A stretch of DNA of 64,000 bases from Candidatus Bathyarchaeota archaeon (GTDB lineage Archaea; Thermoproteota; Bathyarchaeia; Bathyarchaeales; Bathycorpusculaceae), in NCBI GenBank assembly GCA_026014615.1, contig JAOZHZ010000028.1:1-64000 (forward strand), written 5' to 3'. Position 1 is the first letter of the stretch. Every line of letters begins with the position of its first letter. Below, piece by piece: positions 50,152 to 59,896 of this stretch. The notes beneath the pieces are model-generated. The model saw only the letters and a program-made list of their open reading frames with translations, searched no databases and was not told where the DNA came from. Both the position numbers and the translations under genes were made by a program.

Positions 50152-53034
50152 ATGAGTTCCCACAAACAAATCGAGGACAAATGGCGCAGCCGCTGGGAAA
50201 CCAGCCACGTATTCGAAGCCGACCCTGACCCCAATCGTCCAAAAATGCTTGTCACTTTTCCCTACCCCTACATGAATGGACCTCTTCACGTAGGACACGC
50301 TTTCACCGCCTCGCGCGTGGACGCATACGCCCGTTTTCGTCGCATGCAAGGCTACAATGTTTTGTGGCCCTGGGGTTGGCATTGGACAGGGCAACCCTTG
50401 TTGGGTGCAAGCCAGCGTGTAGCAAAAGGTGATGAGGCGTACATTCGGGTGCTGCGGGAAGTTGACGGTGTCCCCGAGGAGGAGCTCAAACGGTTTGTAG
50501 ACCCCCTTTACATGGCTCAGTACTACACTACTGAAGGACAAAAAATTGCTCGGTGGATTGGTTTTTCGGTGGACTGGAGGCGCGAGTTCACGACAGTTTG
50601 GTCGACTTACCAGAAATTCATTGAATGGCAGTATGCGAACCTGCACGAAAAAGGCTACGTAACTAAGGGCACGCATCCCGTGGTTTGGTGTCCTAAAGAT
50701 AAAAGTCCCACTGGTGACCATGACAGGCAAGTCGGCGAAGGCGTCACCCCTGAAGAATACACATTAATCAAATACAAGTTGGACGAGAAAACCTACCTGC
50801 CAGCAGCAACTTTCCGCCCCGAAACCATCTTCGGCGTAACCAACATGTGGATCAACCCAGACGCTGACTACGTGGAAGCCTTGGTGAATGGGGAAACTTG
50901 GATAATCAGCCAAGAAGCCGCCGAGAAACTAAAAGAACAAGAACGCACAGTCACAGTAAAGCGAGTTTTCAAAGGCAAAGAACTCATCGGAAAAACCTTT
51001 GAGAACCCCCTTACCCACAAACGATTTCCAATATTGCCAGGTTGGTTCGTAGACGCAAAGACGGCAACAGGCGTTGTTTACAGTGTGCCTGCGCATGCTC
51101 CGCTTGACTGGTTAGCGCTAAGGGATGTGCAGCAGAAACCCGAAGTCCTTGCTGATTTTGGCGTGGACGCTGAGGTGGTTAAGGCGATTAAGCCGATATC
51201 GTTAATCAAGGTCGAGGGGTTTGGTGATTTTCCAGCAGTGGAAATTGTTGACGAGTTGGGAGTTAAGAACCAGCAGGACCCTAAGGCAGAGGAAGCCACA
51301 AAAGCTCGTTACAAGAAAGAGTTTCACGGCGGGGTTCTCAAAGAAAACTGTGGCGCCTACGCTGGTAAGTCGGTGCGGGAAGTCAAAGACATGCTTACCC
51401 ACGACTTCAAGCAGATGGGCGTGGCGGATAGCATGTACGATTTGCCTGAACCCGTGGTTTGCCGTTGCATGACCCCCTGCTTGGTTAAGGTTCTTAGTGA
51501 CCAGTGGTTTTTGAACTACTCCGATGCTGAATGGAAGGCAAAAGCCAAAGAGGTGGTGGCTCAGATGCGGGTTTACCCTGAAGCCGCCAAACCCTGGTTC
51601 AACACTGTTATTGACTGGCTCAAAGAATGGGCTTGTGCGCGGACAACTGGTTTTGGTACGCCGTTGCCGTGGGGCAAAGGCTGGATAATCGAAACCCTTA
51701 GCGACAGCACCGTTTACATGGCCTTCTACACCATAAACAAGCACATCCGCCAAAATGACATCCAACCTGAATCACTCACCCGAGAAGTCTTCGACTATAT
51801 TTTCTTGGGCAAAGGCAACCCCGCAGAACTCGGCCAACCCTCGGGTATAACCGCAGAGTTACTTGAGGCGATGCGTCAAGAGTTCCTTTACTGGTACCCG
51901 CTGGACCTGCGTAACAGCGCCAAAGAACTAGTGCCCAACCACTTATCTTTCTGCATTTTTCACCACGCAGCTCTGTTCCCTCCTGAGCATTGGCCCCGAG
52001 GAATCGGCGTGAACGGTATGCTCATGATTGAAGGCAAACAGATGCATAAATCCAAAGGCAACTTCATCACCATGAAAGGAGCAGTTGACAAATACGGCGC
52101 CGATGCAACCCGATGTGCCCTCATGTTGGGTGCAGAAGGCATGGATGACCCCGACTGGCGAGCAGAAAACGTCAAGGATATTCAAGGCAAATTTGAAGGA
52201 CTGCTGGGTTTTGCAGGCGGCATACTTGTGAACGCCAAAGACCCTGAAGTTACTTCGCTGGAACGTTGGTTGACGACTCGAGTTCAACGGCGTATAGCTG
52301 AGACGACGGCTGGACTTGAAGAGTTGAAGACTCGGACGGCTTTGCAGGCGGCGCTGTTTGACACTTGGAACGACATCCGTTACTATATTCAAAGAAAGGG
52401 CAAAGCCGATACTGTTGTTTTGAAGGAGGCGGTTGAGGTTTGGCTTAGGTTACTTGCGCCTTTTGCACCGTACGTGTGCGAGGAACTCTGGAGCCAAACA
52501 GGCAAAGAAGGCTTCGTGAGCGTGGCGCCTTGGCCAAAAGTTGACGAAACCCAGATCGACTTGGCGGCAGAGGAGCAGGAGAATTTCATAGCTGACATAA
52601 TTGAAGATACCTTAAACATTTTGAGGGCAACAAAGATGGAGCCTAAACGAGTTTACTTCTATACCGCTGTGTTGTGGAAGTGGCAGGTGTACACGAAGGT
52701 TCTGGAGAAGGCAGCGGCTGGAGAAGCGAAAATGAACGAAATCATGAAGGCGCTTGCCTCTGACCCCGCTCTGAAGCCTCATATGAAGGAAACCGCCAGT
52801 TTAGTGCCAAGAATTATAAAAGCTCTTACGAAACTGTCCGGAGAGCGAAAAACGAATTTGATGAAAATTGGTGTCCTTGGTGAAAAGGAAATTTTGCAGG
52901 GTGCAGCTGTTTTTCTTAAGGACAGGTTTAATGCGGAGGTCTCAGTTTTCAGTGAAGACGATGCAGAGCGCGTTGACCCTAAGCAGAAAGCGCAGATGGC
53001 AATGCCCAACCAGCCCGCCATATTCATAGAATAG
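50152..53034 (+). CDS. leuS: Leucyl-tRNA synthetase, archaeal type
   Basis: A 960-residue class Ia synthetase: HIGH motif HVGH (46-49, in PYPYMNGPLHVGH), the CP1 editing domain from about 210 to 420, the KMSKS motif MHKSKGN (about 632-637) and the archaeal/eukaryotic-type C-terminal extension. Full length. It charges tRNA-Leu. ATG 50152. Confidence 0.95.
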   Translation: MSSHKQIEDKWRSRWETSHVFEADPDPNRPKMLVTFPYPYMNGPLHVGHAFTASRVDAYARFRRMQGYNVLWPWGWHWTGQPLLGASQRVAKGDEAYIRVLREVDGVPEEELKRFVDPLYMAQYYTTEGQKIARWIGFSVDWRREFTTVWSTYQKFIEWQYANLHEKGYVTKGTHPVVWCPKDKSPTGDHDRQVGEGVTPEEYTLIKYKLDEKTYLPAATFRPETIFGVTNMWINPDADYVEALVNGETWIISQEAAEKLKEQERTVTVKRVFKGKELIGKTFENPLTHKRFPILPGWFVDAKTATGVVYSVPAHAPLDWLALRDVQQKPEVLADFGVDAEVVKAIKPISLIKVEGFGDFPAVEIVDELGVKNQQDPKAEEATKARYKKEFHGGVLKENCGAYAGKSVREVKDMLTHDFKQMGVADSMYDLPEPVVCRCMTPCLVKVLSDQWFLNYSDAEWKAKAKEVVAQMRVYPEAAKPWFNTVIDWLKEWACARTTGFGTPLPWGKGWIIETLSDSTVYMAFYTINKHIRQNDIQPESLTREVFDYIFLGKGNPAELGQPSGITAELLEAMRQEFLYWYPLDLRNSAKELVPNHLSFCIFHHAALFPPEHWPRGIGVNGMLMIEGKQMHKSKGNFITMKGAVDKYGADATRCALMLGAEGMDDPDWRAENVKDIQGKFEGLLGFAGGILVNAKDPEVTSLERWLTTRVQRRIAETTAGLEELKTRTALQAALFDTWNDIRYYIQRKGKADTVVLKEAVEVWLRLLAPFAPYVCEELWSQTGKEGFVSVAPWPKVDETQIDLAAEEQENFIADIIEDTLNILRATKMEPKRVYFYTAVLWKWQVYTKVLEKAAAGEAKMNEIMKALASDPALKPHMKETASLVPRIIKALTKLSGERKTNLMKIGVLGEKEILQGAAVFLKDRFNAEVSVFSEDDAERVDPKQKAQMAMPNQPAIFIE

Positions 53035-53097
53035 GCACTTGGCGCCTTTTTTCTTAATTTTTGGTTTTTTAGAATTGAGAAAGAGTTGAGGCTTGGT

Positions 53098-53568
53098 TTA
53101 TGCTGTGTCTGTTACGCGTATGTTGAAGCTGAACGATGTTATGGTGCTGTCTATTGATTCTGAGACTGTAAGCGTTAATGTTGCCTGAACTACTTCTTTG
53201 GGTGATAAGGTTCTGCCTTCTTGGTTCCACGACAGGTCTATAGCGGGGTCTGCGTTGGCGGGTACCCAATCGGTTGCGGATATGTTGAGCGTGGCGTCCG
53301 TGTTGCCTGCGTTCTTTATCCAGATGACTTTGGTTGTGCTTTCGCCTGCTTCTAAGGCTCCCCAATCTACAAAGGATGCGTTTTGGGTGCATGCGGCGTT
53401 AGTGTAGATGCCCAAGTTTACGCTTGCTTCAACAGAAGTTAAGGTTCCGCCTGAGGGAACAGTTTGTGACGTGCTGGGTGCACTAAGGACTCCTAAGGTA
53501 GCGATTGCAAGGACAATTGCGCTTACTATAAGGGTTACAAGTATTGCTGAGGATTTTTTGAATGCCAT
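53098..53568 (-). CDS. Secreted small beta-rich protein
   Basis: From ATG 53568 the protein begins MAFKKSSAILVTLIVSAIVL, a signal/anchor segment, followed by a beta-rich extracytoplasmic domain with NISATDW and a Ser/Thr-rich surface. It resembles archaeal proteins of the TasA/pilin-like 'SipW-dependent' style only loosely. Function unknown. An earlier start at 53601 would add 11 residues. Confidence 0.6.
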   Translation of the reverse strand: MAFKKSSAILVTLIVSAIVLAIATLGVLSAPSTSQTVPSGGTLTSVEASVNLGIYTNAACTQNASFVDWGALEAGESTTKVIWIKNAGNTDATLNISATDWVPANADPAIDLSWNQEGRTLSPKEVVQATLTLTVSESIDSTITSFSFNIRVTDTA

Positions 53569-53785
53569 TTTGGACGTTTCCCCTATGGAAATCCAAGGCA
53601 TCTGAACTATTGAGTGTTAATAAATATTGTTTGCTGCGTGCACAACACAAATACACGTCAACAGAGCCTTCAAAAATGCCCAATTACGTTAACACCTCAA
53701 CGAATTCTCCTAATAAGTTACCTCCTGATTTTGCATTCACAACGACAAAAATGCTGACGGAAATTTGGGGAAAGGCGTTATAGGC

Positions 53786-55075
53786 TTATTCTTGGGGTTT
53801 GCGTTTGTTTTTGCCTAACTTGAATTTGGCTGTCAAGATTTTCTCTGTCGCAAAAAGTCGTGAAGCAACGTACATTATGACTACGGTGAGCACGGCAACG
53901 TAGACTATGCCGAAGGCTGCGGTTGCGTAGTCTCCCAGAACCACCGCTTTTGATGCGATGATGGGGTGGCTGTAGGGAATGGCGTAGAAAACCGCTTTTA
54001 TGACATCTGGTAGCGTATTTATGTCCACATAGATGAGGGCAAGCGACGGAATGAATATCAGTGGGTACAGGTAGCCAACTAAGGCTTGGGCGCCGCGTAC
54101 ATCTTCCGAGAACGCGGACATGATGACTGCCAAAGCAAGAGCCGAAAGCAACGTGACAAACAAGGAAACCCCCAAAAGTAGGTAACCCAAAGGTGACGGA
54201 ACCAGCCCCAACTGCACCAAATCAATGGAGGTGCCTGCCTGAATTGAACTTGTCAAGGAGCTAAACATAAAGTTGTATCCTACAAGGATGGCTACTGCTG
54301 CGGCGCCTGCGACGATTATGGTACTGCTGAGTTTACCCATTAGAATGGCAAAACGGTCCACAGGCACTGTCAGGAGTGTTTCAAGGGTTTTTTCTTCTTT
54401 TTCTTGGGCGACGCTGGTGGCGGCGATTTGCATAGCGTAAGTCAATAGGATCATTATGGTTACTGGCAAAGCTATTGACTGTATGTACAGTACGGACGAG
54501 AGCTGGGCTGGGTCTACGCCTTGCTCGATTTGTCCTCTGACTATGGTGGACTGTTCTGTTTGAAGCACATCTGGTGAGACGATGCGGTTGAAGCTGTAAG
54601 TGAGTCCAGTTATGCCGCCTGCGCCGACGTTGCTGAATATGCCGCCTTCCTGAAAGACACTGTATATGTCTACAGTGGCAGTTAGGCTTGCGTTGGTTGC
54701 AAAGTGGTCGTCTATGGCTTCTGAGAAGTTTTGGGGAATTAGTATGAATTCAGTTCGGTTATACTGCTCCAGCAACCCTTGGTCAAGCACCTCCTGCGGG
54801 GACGTATTGTTTATGACGGCCACGCTGGTGTATTCGCTGAGGTTGCCGATGAGTTGCCTGCTCCAGTAGCCCCTATCGTTGTCTACGATTAAGAGGAGTT
54901 CAGCTGATTTCTGTGCTTGCTCTTGAGCGGTTTCCTGTGCATAACCTAACACTATGCCGAGAACGGGAAGCATGACAAGGGGTAGCACAATCATGCCCAC
55001 GAGGATTTTGGGGTCACGTATGAGCTCCTTCAACTCTTTGACGAGGATTGTTCTAAAGCCCTTAAGCATAGCCAA
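53786..55075 (-). CDS. ABC-2 type permease
   Basis: The 429-residue protein has an N-terminal helix, a large extracytoplasmic loop (about residues 45-200) and five or six C-terminal hydrophobic helices, with the EKEEKTLETLLTVPV motif typical of ABC-2/NatB permeases. Start overlaps the end of the ATPase gene by 14 nt. It forms an export system with it; substrate unknown. Confidence 0.85.
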   Translation of the reverse strand: MAMLKGFRTILVKELKELIRDPKILVGMIVLPLVMLPVLGIVLGYAQETAQEQAQKSAELLLIVDNDRGYWSRQLIGNLSEYTSVAVINNTSPQEVLDQGLLEQYNRTEFILIPQNFSEAIDDHFATNASLTATVDIYSVFQEGGIFSNVGAGGITGLTYSFNRIVSPDVLQTEQSTIVRGQIEQGVDPAQLSSVLYIQSIALPVTIMILLTYAMQIAATSVAQEKEEKTLETLLTVPVDRFAILMGKLSSTIIVAGAAAVAILVGYNFMFSSLTSSIQAGTSIDLVQLGLVPSPLGYLLLGVSLFVTLLSALALAVIMSAFSEDVRGAQALVGYLYPLIFIPSLALIYVDINTLPDVIKAVFYAIPYSHPIIASKAVVLGDYATAAFGIVYVAVLTVVIMYVASRLFATEKILTAKFKLGKNKRKPQE

Positions 55076-55784
55076 TCACCTTTGCAAAAACCTCTTCCAA
55101 ATTTTCGCTGCCATACTGCGTTTTCAAATAGTCAGGTTTGCCTTCCAGAACAATTCTGCCCTTGTTAACCAAAGCAACTCGGTCACAAAGAAATTCCACT
55201 TCAAGCATGTTGTGGCTGCTTAGCAGAACGGTTAAGCCGTGCTGTTTAACATAGTTCTTAATGATTTGTCGAATATGGTACGCATGAAGAACGTCTAAGC
55301 CGCTTGCAGGCTCGTCCAGAATCGCGAACTTGGGCTTAGTCATCAGGGTACGCGCCAGCAGAAGCCTGCGTTTCATGCCTTTGCTGTACGTTTTAGCTTT
55401 ATCTTTCAAGCGGTCGCCTAACCCGCTTATTGCAACCGCTTCCTGAATGGCTTCCTTAGTGTCCTGAACAGTGAATTTCGCCATGAACTCGAGATACTCA
55501 TAACCGCTGAGATTACGGTAAGCTCCTGCTTCTTCAGGAAGATAGCTGAGAATCTCGCGTACTTGGTCAGGTTGGCTGACTACGTCGCGTCCGAAAACAC
55601 TAACTGAACCGCTGGTAGGCAGAATGAGGGTGCTGATTATGCGAAGTGTAGTCGTTTTTCCCGCACCGTTGGGTCCAATTAAACCGTACACTTCGCCTTC
55701 TTTAATACTAAAGGAGATATCATTGAGGGCTTGGATGCTGCCGAAAGTTTTACTCAGGTTTTTAACGTTAATTGCTATGCTCAA
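55062..55784 (-). CDS. ABC transporter ATPase, NatA/CcmA type
   Basis: The 240-residue ATPase has Walker A GPNGAGKTT, signature YSKGMKRRLLLA, Walker B FAILDEPASGLD and a switch His in LLSSHNM. It is the partner of the overlapping ABC-2 permease; the pair likely exports a drug, lipid or ion. Confidence 0.9.
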   Translation of the reverse strand: MSIAINVKNLSKTFGSIQALNDISFSIKEGEVYGLIGPNGAGKTTTLRIISTLILPTSGSVSVFGRDVVSQPDQVREILSYLPEEAGAYRNLSGYEYLEFMAKFTVQDTKEAIQEAVAISGLGDRLKDKAKTYSKGMKRRLLLARTLMTKPKFAILDEPASGLDVLHAYHIRQIIKNYVKQHGLTVLLSSHNMLEVEFLCDRVALVNKGRIVLEGKPDYLKTQYGSENLEEVFAKVIGYA

Positions 55785-55914
55785 ACCTTAGCCCCTCGTA
55801 ATGCCTTGTTGATGTTCTGAAAGAGTATAAAGCCTTATGGTACACGAATTTACAGACCTAAACACGGCAAATTTTTTCTTTTTTCTGTCTTTTGCCCCTT
55901 TTTTATAGAAAAAA

Positions 55915-57576
55915 TTAATTGCTGCTGGTTTTTGGTGGGGGATACGCGTTTGTCGCTTTTTCTATGACGTTATGGTTTTTTCGACTGCGTGCAGCAAGCG
56001 GAATTTCCACAAACCGTAGCGGAATTTCCAAAATCTTTGAAACAGTGCCTAACCCTGAAAACATGGTCCGCAGATTATCCACATCCGCCTGATTGACGGC
56101 TCCAATTAACGGCGCAGTTCCCAAGTATATTACAAGAAACAAAAAGAAGCCAGTTACGAGCCCAATGATTGGTGAAAAGCTGAACACTTCCAGAAACAGG
56201 AAAGTCACGACTGAGGCAAGGGTTGATGCTGCAAATATTTTGGCTGATGACCCAAAATCCGCCTTCGCTCGGTAGCGTTTCCATATCCAGCTAAGACCCC
56301 ATATCATGCCTGGAACGTTGGACAGCAGAATACCCACGATGCCTAAAAGCGCCCCCGCCAAGGGACTCATCATGCTTGGAAACAGCAACATGAACAGCAC
56401 TATCGGCATGCTTAGAACCAGTGACAACAGGCTTTGAATCATTAGCCATCTTGTGTCTCCTAAGCCAATCATTAAGGTTCCCAAGCTGACGTAGCCAACT
56501 GCGGCGTATAAGTTGAGTATGACGGAAAGCGCCAGAAACAGCGGAGCAAAGGGGAACTTTCCAGGCCACAAAGTGTTTACAAGCGGATTTGCCAAGGTCA
56601 TCAATATCATTGTCGCGGGTACGATGATTACTGAGGTGTACTTGACAGATGATGTAAAAACTTTCTTTAGCAGTCCAGGTTCTGTTTTGGGGTTAACTTT
56701 TGCGAAAGTGGGAACCAGCGCTGTGGTAATCGGTACAGTGATGAATGTTAAGACGACGGTGAAGTATGTTGCTGCATAGTAGTCACCCATCAAAGCTGTC
56801 CCCGCGATGGGTGCCATCAAAAAGGCAAAAACCAACGGCAGAAGACCTACCACCATGTTGGATACCATGAGAGGTGCCCCATAAGATAGCATACCTTTGA
56901 TGTTTTGCCCGATTTCAGATTTGCCCGTTTTTAACCTGCGAATGGGTCTAAACAAGACAAAGTAAACGATGGCTATGCTTATGGCTGCTCCTGCAATAAG
57001 TGACAGCACGGTGCCCATTATGGCTCCAAACACTCCGAATCCTAAAACCACCAGAACAGGGCCCATCGCTGTTTTGACAACTGCTTGAAGTATAGTGGTT
57101 AAGCTGTTGAGTTTCATTCTTTCAAAGCCGACGAAGATGGAGCCAGTAGCTGCGATAACGGCGCTAGCAAATACCGACAAAGACATGACGGCAATCAGAG
57201 TCCCCGCTTCGGGCATCTTTAGGAACTGAGCTAAGAGGCCTGATAGCCCAAAACTTGCCAAGGCTAAAATTGCGCCGCTGATTAACTCAAACACTGTCCC
57301 CGAAACTATGACGTCGTGTATCTCCGTTTCTTTTCCAGCAACTCTTAGGCTGGCTATCTGTTTTGTCATGGCGGAGTTAACGCCCCAGTCTCGGAAGTAG
57401 TTAATCATGGAGGCTGGAATCAAAGCCACGCTGTATAAGCCGAGTTGGTCGCGGGTTAGTATCCAGCTTAAAATGAGTGTTCCTAAAGCCAGTACAACGG
57501 TGGACCCCACTACACCGATGAGCAACTGAAAACGTCCCGTTGCAGACGACTTGCCCATGTCCCGAGCTTTGTCCAT
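55915..57576 (-). CDS. Polysaccharide/lipid flippase (MATE/Wzx-like)
   Basis: A 553-residue membrane protein with about 14 hydrophobic helices and the oligosaccharide-flippase pattern (YFRDWGVNSAMTKQIASLR near the start, MLSYGAPLMVSNMVVGLLPLVF in the middle). It probably flips lipid-linked glycans for surface glycosylation, fitting nearby envelope genes. Confidence 0.8.
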   Translation of the reverse strand: MDKARDMGKSSATGRFQLLIGVVGSTVVLALGTLILSWILTRDQLGLYSVALIPASMINYFRDWGVNSAMTKQIASLRVAGKETEIHDVIVSGTVFELISGAILALASFGLSGLLAQFLKMPEAGTLIAVMSLSVFASAVIAATGSIFVGFERMKLNSLTTILQAVVKTAMGPVLVVLGFGVFGAIMGTVLSLIAGAAISIAIVYFVLFRPIRRLKTGKSEIGQNIKGMLSYGAPLMVSNMVVGLLPLVFAFLMAPIAGTALMGDYYAATYFTVVLTFITVPITTALVPTFAKVNPKTEPGLLKKVFTSSVKYTSVIIVPATMILMTLANPLVNTLWPGKFPFAPLFLALSVILNLYAAVGYVSLGTLMIGLGDTRWLMIQSLLSLVLSMPIVLFMLLFPSMMSPLAGALLGIVGILLSNVPGMIWGLSWIWKRYRAKADFGSSAKIFAASTLASVVTFLFLEVFSFSPIIGLVTGFFLFLVIYLGTAPLIGAVNQADVDNLRTMFSGLGTVSKILEIPLRFVEIPLAARSRKNHNVIEKATNAYPPPKTSSN

Positions 57577-57726
57577 GGATGTACTTCAATGCTTAATGGT
57601 TATTTAACCTATTTTATTCGGTGTGTTTTCGTGAGTGGAATTTTTGCTAGTGCAATTATGGCATTGTGTAGCCTCCGCAATGAAACTGCTGGCTGGGCTA
57701 ATACCTGCGGAAAAAATGTTCAGTTG

Positions 57727-58326
57727 CTAGCTGATCTCGCCCTCTTTTAACATGTTCAGGACGAGGTTTACTGAGCGTCCATGGTTCTCAAACGCTTTTG
57801 TGGCGGAATTGTAGACCCATAGTTCAAAAACTAAGTAACCGAAGTAACCTTCTCGCTTTGAATCTCGAAACAGCATTGTTGGTCCGGCGTTTGCTGTTGC
57901 TCCGTTTACGGTTATTTGGTTGACGTTTACTTGCGTGAGGTTTTGGTTATATGTGTAGTTTAATGAGAAAACAATAGGCAATTCCCACGACTGTTCGTCT
58001 TCTACAAAAAACGTTTCATTAAACAAACACGGCTTTGGAGTGCTGGAATTGAATTGGGTTTGGTTAAACAACTTTACTTGAATCATGTAGTAAGCCGAGT
58101 GCCCAAGATGGTTCCCGACGTACAAGAAAACCGTGTAGTTCGTTGCCGGAGTAATGTTTGAGGGGTAATTGGCGGCTGTATGTTGGGAATTTAGAAGCCC
58201 AAGTTCACTAACCGAATCAGGTTGCGGCAGAACCACGAACTGTTCAATCGCAGGCGATGCAACAAGCAAAGCCACCGCTATGGTCACAATTAAAATCAAA
58301 ATTTTAGATTGGTTGAGATTGATCAT
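57727..58326 (-). CDS. DUF1616-like extracytoplasmic protein
   Basis: The 199-residue protein has an N-terminal membrane segment (about 9-28) and a beta-sandwich part with SELGLLNSQHTAANYPSNIT and YTVFLYVGNHLGHSAYY, resembling the DUF1616 extracellular domain. Many N-x-S/T glycosylation sites. Start overlaps the upstream gene by 23 nt. Confidence 0.7.
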   Translation of the reverse strand: MINLNQSKILILIVTIAVALLVASPAIEQFVVLPQPDSVSELGLLNSQHTAANYPSNITPATNYTVFLYVGNHLGHSAYYMIQVKLFNQTQFNSSTPKPCLFNETFFVEDEQSWELPIVFSLNYTYNQNLTQVNVNQITVNGATANAGPTMLFRDSKREGYFGYLVFELWVYNSATKAFENHGRSVNLVLNMLKEGEIS

Positions 58327-58804
58327 TTTGCTCTCCTAAAAATTTGTTTTTCTTATCCATATAGACCCATCCGTAAATACCAAGAATTATTACGGTAAAA
58401 CTCCCCGCAAGAGAAATCACTACAATCCAAAAGGACTGGTCTTTCTGGGCTTCAACTGTGTCCATTGCATAGTCCACTTGTGAAGCGAAGGTGCTGAGTT
58501 GACTTTGGCTCTGACCCGCTAACTCGTACGCAGAGGCGGAATCGTTTCTGGCGTATGCTAACTCAGCGGCGTACAACAACGAATTTGCTTCATTCAAGGT
58601 GTTCAACAAAGAGGTCATGTCGGCACCCATTTTTTCTGCGTTCTGAGCCTGTAAATAGCAGCTAAGTAGCCGGCTTTTGGCTGACGCAATTGCAGTTTCC
58701 ACATTCGATACTTCCCCGTATGCGAAAGATATAGAAACAGCCGTCGCAACAACCACGAAAAGAAACGCTTTGCCAAGTTTTCTTCTTAAGAACACCGTAG
58801 TCAT
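58304..58804 (-). CDS. Membrane-anchored helical surface protein, 166 aa
   Basis: N-terminal signal segment (about 13-29), a helical extracytoplasmic part (about 30-125, heptad-like with NAEKMGADMTSLLNTL) and a C-terminal transmembrane helix (about 128-148) with a short polar tail. Probably works with the overlapping DUF1616-like protein. Confidence 0.65.
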   Translation of the reverse strand: MTTVFLRRKLGKAFLFVVVATAVSISFAYGEVSNVETAIASAKSRLLSCYLQAQNAEKMGADMTSLLNTLNEANSLLYAAELAYARNDSASAYELAGQSQSQLSTFASQVDYAMDTVEAQKDQSFWIVVISLAGSFTVIILGIYGWVYMDKKNKFLGEQNDQSQPI

Positions 58805-58840
58805 TCTCGTTTTATGCTTCGCAGGCTAAAAGCCTGAGGA

Positions 58841-59182
58841 TTACGCTGACTCTATGGTCAAGCTGTCCAGTTTCTGACTTTTACATAACTCTTCTAAATC
58901 ATGCTTCTTCTTGCGAACGTAATCGAGGCGTTTTTCTACGCCTTTATTGCTCTTCACGTACTCCCTATAAACAACCAAAAATTTTTTGCCCTTCTCTGTC
59001 AACCGGTAGCATTGTTGTTCATGTTCAAAAGAAATCAGAGAAGAAGCAACTACCTCATTCAAGTATCTTACAAGCACCTTGTAGCTTAGGTTAGCTTGAT
59101 ACATTATCTGCGTTCTCTTGGCATCCCGACGAGCAACAGCTAATATGTCCGCGATAATGTCCAACTTGGTTCTGTAATTCAT
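58841..59182 (-). CDS. Archaeal winged-helix regulator (ArnR1/HTH_45-like)
   Basis: From ATG 59182 (MNYRTKLDIIADILAVARR) the 113-residue protein has the typical QIMYQANLSYKVLVRYLNEVVASSLI recognition helix and YRLTEKGKKFL wing. It is located upstream of the two envelope genes on the same strand and may regulate them. Confidence 0.8.
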   Translation of the reverse strand: MNYRTKLDIIADILAVARRDAKRTQIMYQANLSYKVLVRYLNEVVASSLISFEHEQQCYRLTEKGKKFLVVYREYVKSNKGVEKRLDYVRKKKHDLEELCKSQKLDSLTIESA

Positions 59183-59218
59183 ATAGCCAAGCTCCAAAAG
59201 AGCAACTTTATCCTAATG

Positions 59219-59602
59219 CTACCTGTGCAGCCAACCGCGTCCGCCCTTCTTAGGTTGCTGAGGTTCTTTCTTCTCTGGACGGTATGCTTCAGCACGTTTT
59301 TTCCTGTTCGGCTTTTGGTTTGTTATTTCTTTTCTTATGAATTTGTTCCATCCACCGACGTGGGGGTCTGGCTGAATGAAGCGTTCCGCGTTATCGATTT
59401 GGTGGCGTTCCAAGATTTCTTTAAAGTTTAAGGCTTTGAAGTCTCTGGTAGCGTGAATTATTGTTCCTTGATCCACAAACAGCGATGAATAGTCCGCGAC
59501 TGCTATACCTTCGGCACGTTCGCGGTCATCAAAACGTTCCTTCCAAAGTTTTTTCCACGCCGTCTTTAGTTCCTCGACGGTTTCTTTCGGAGACTCCACC
59601 AT
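59219..59602 (-). CDS. Hypothetical protein with basic C-terminus, 127 aa
   Basis: A helical, charged N-terminal half (TVEELKTAWKKLWKERF), a central segment VFIHATRDF-like region, and a Lys/Arg/Pro-rich tail. No family recognised; nucleic-acid binding is a guess. Confidence 0.55.
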   Translation of the reverse strand: MVESPKETVEELKTAWKKLWKERFDDRERAEGIAVADYSSLFVDQGTIIHATRDFKALNFKEILERHQIDNAERFIQPDPHVGGWNKFIRKEITNQKPNRKKRAEAYRPEKKEPQQPKKGGRGWLHR

Positions 59603-59896
59603 ATCACGTAGACTCCTTAAACAGATCTAAAAATAGTAATTCGACGTTTTTCAAATTTCACTTCTCCCTTCAAACTAGTTTGAGCTAATAGACCTCAAAT
59701 CGTGATACAAGCTACACTGGTGGTCTGGAACAAAGATAAGTTTTTCTATAATCTGACTTGGGGTAATCATGTGCTTGCTTAATAAACGAATCTCTGTTCT
59801 TAATCGATATAACACTTTATTGTTACATCATGAAACAACAACTCATTTGTAGGGTAGGTTTGCAACGTTTAAATTCTACTTTTTCCAAATACCGAG
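59603..59896. other. Intergenic region, nothing recognised
   Basis: About 290 nt, AT-rich, with a possible TATA stretch AACGTTTAAATTC at about 59865-59877 ahead of the CBS gene. No ORF or RNA structure seen. Confidence 0.3.
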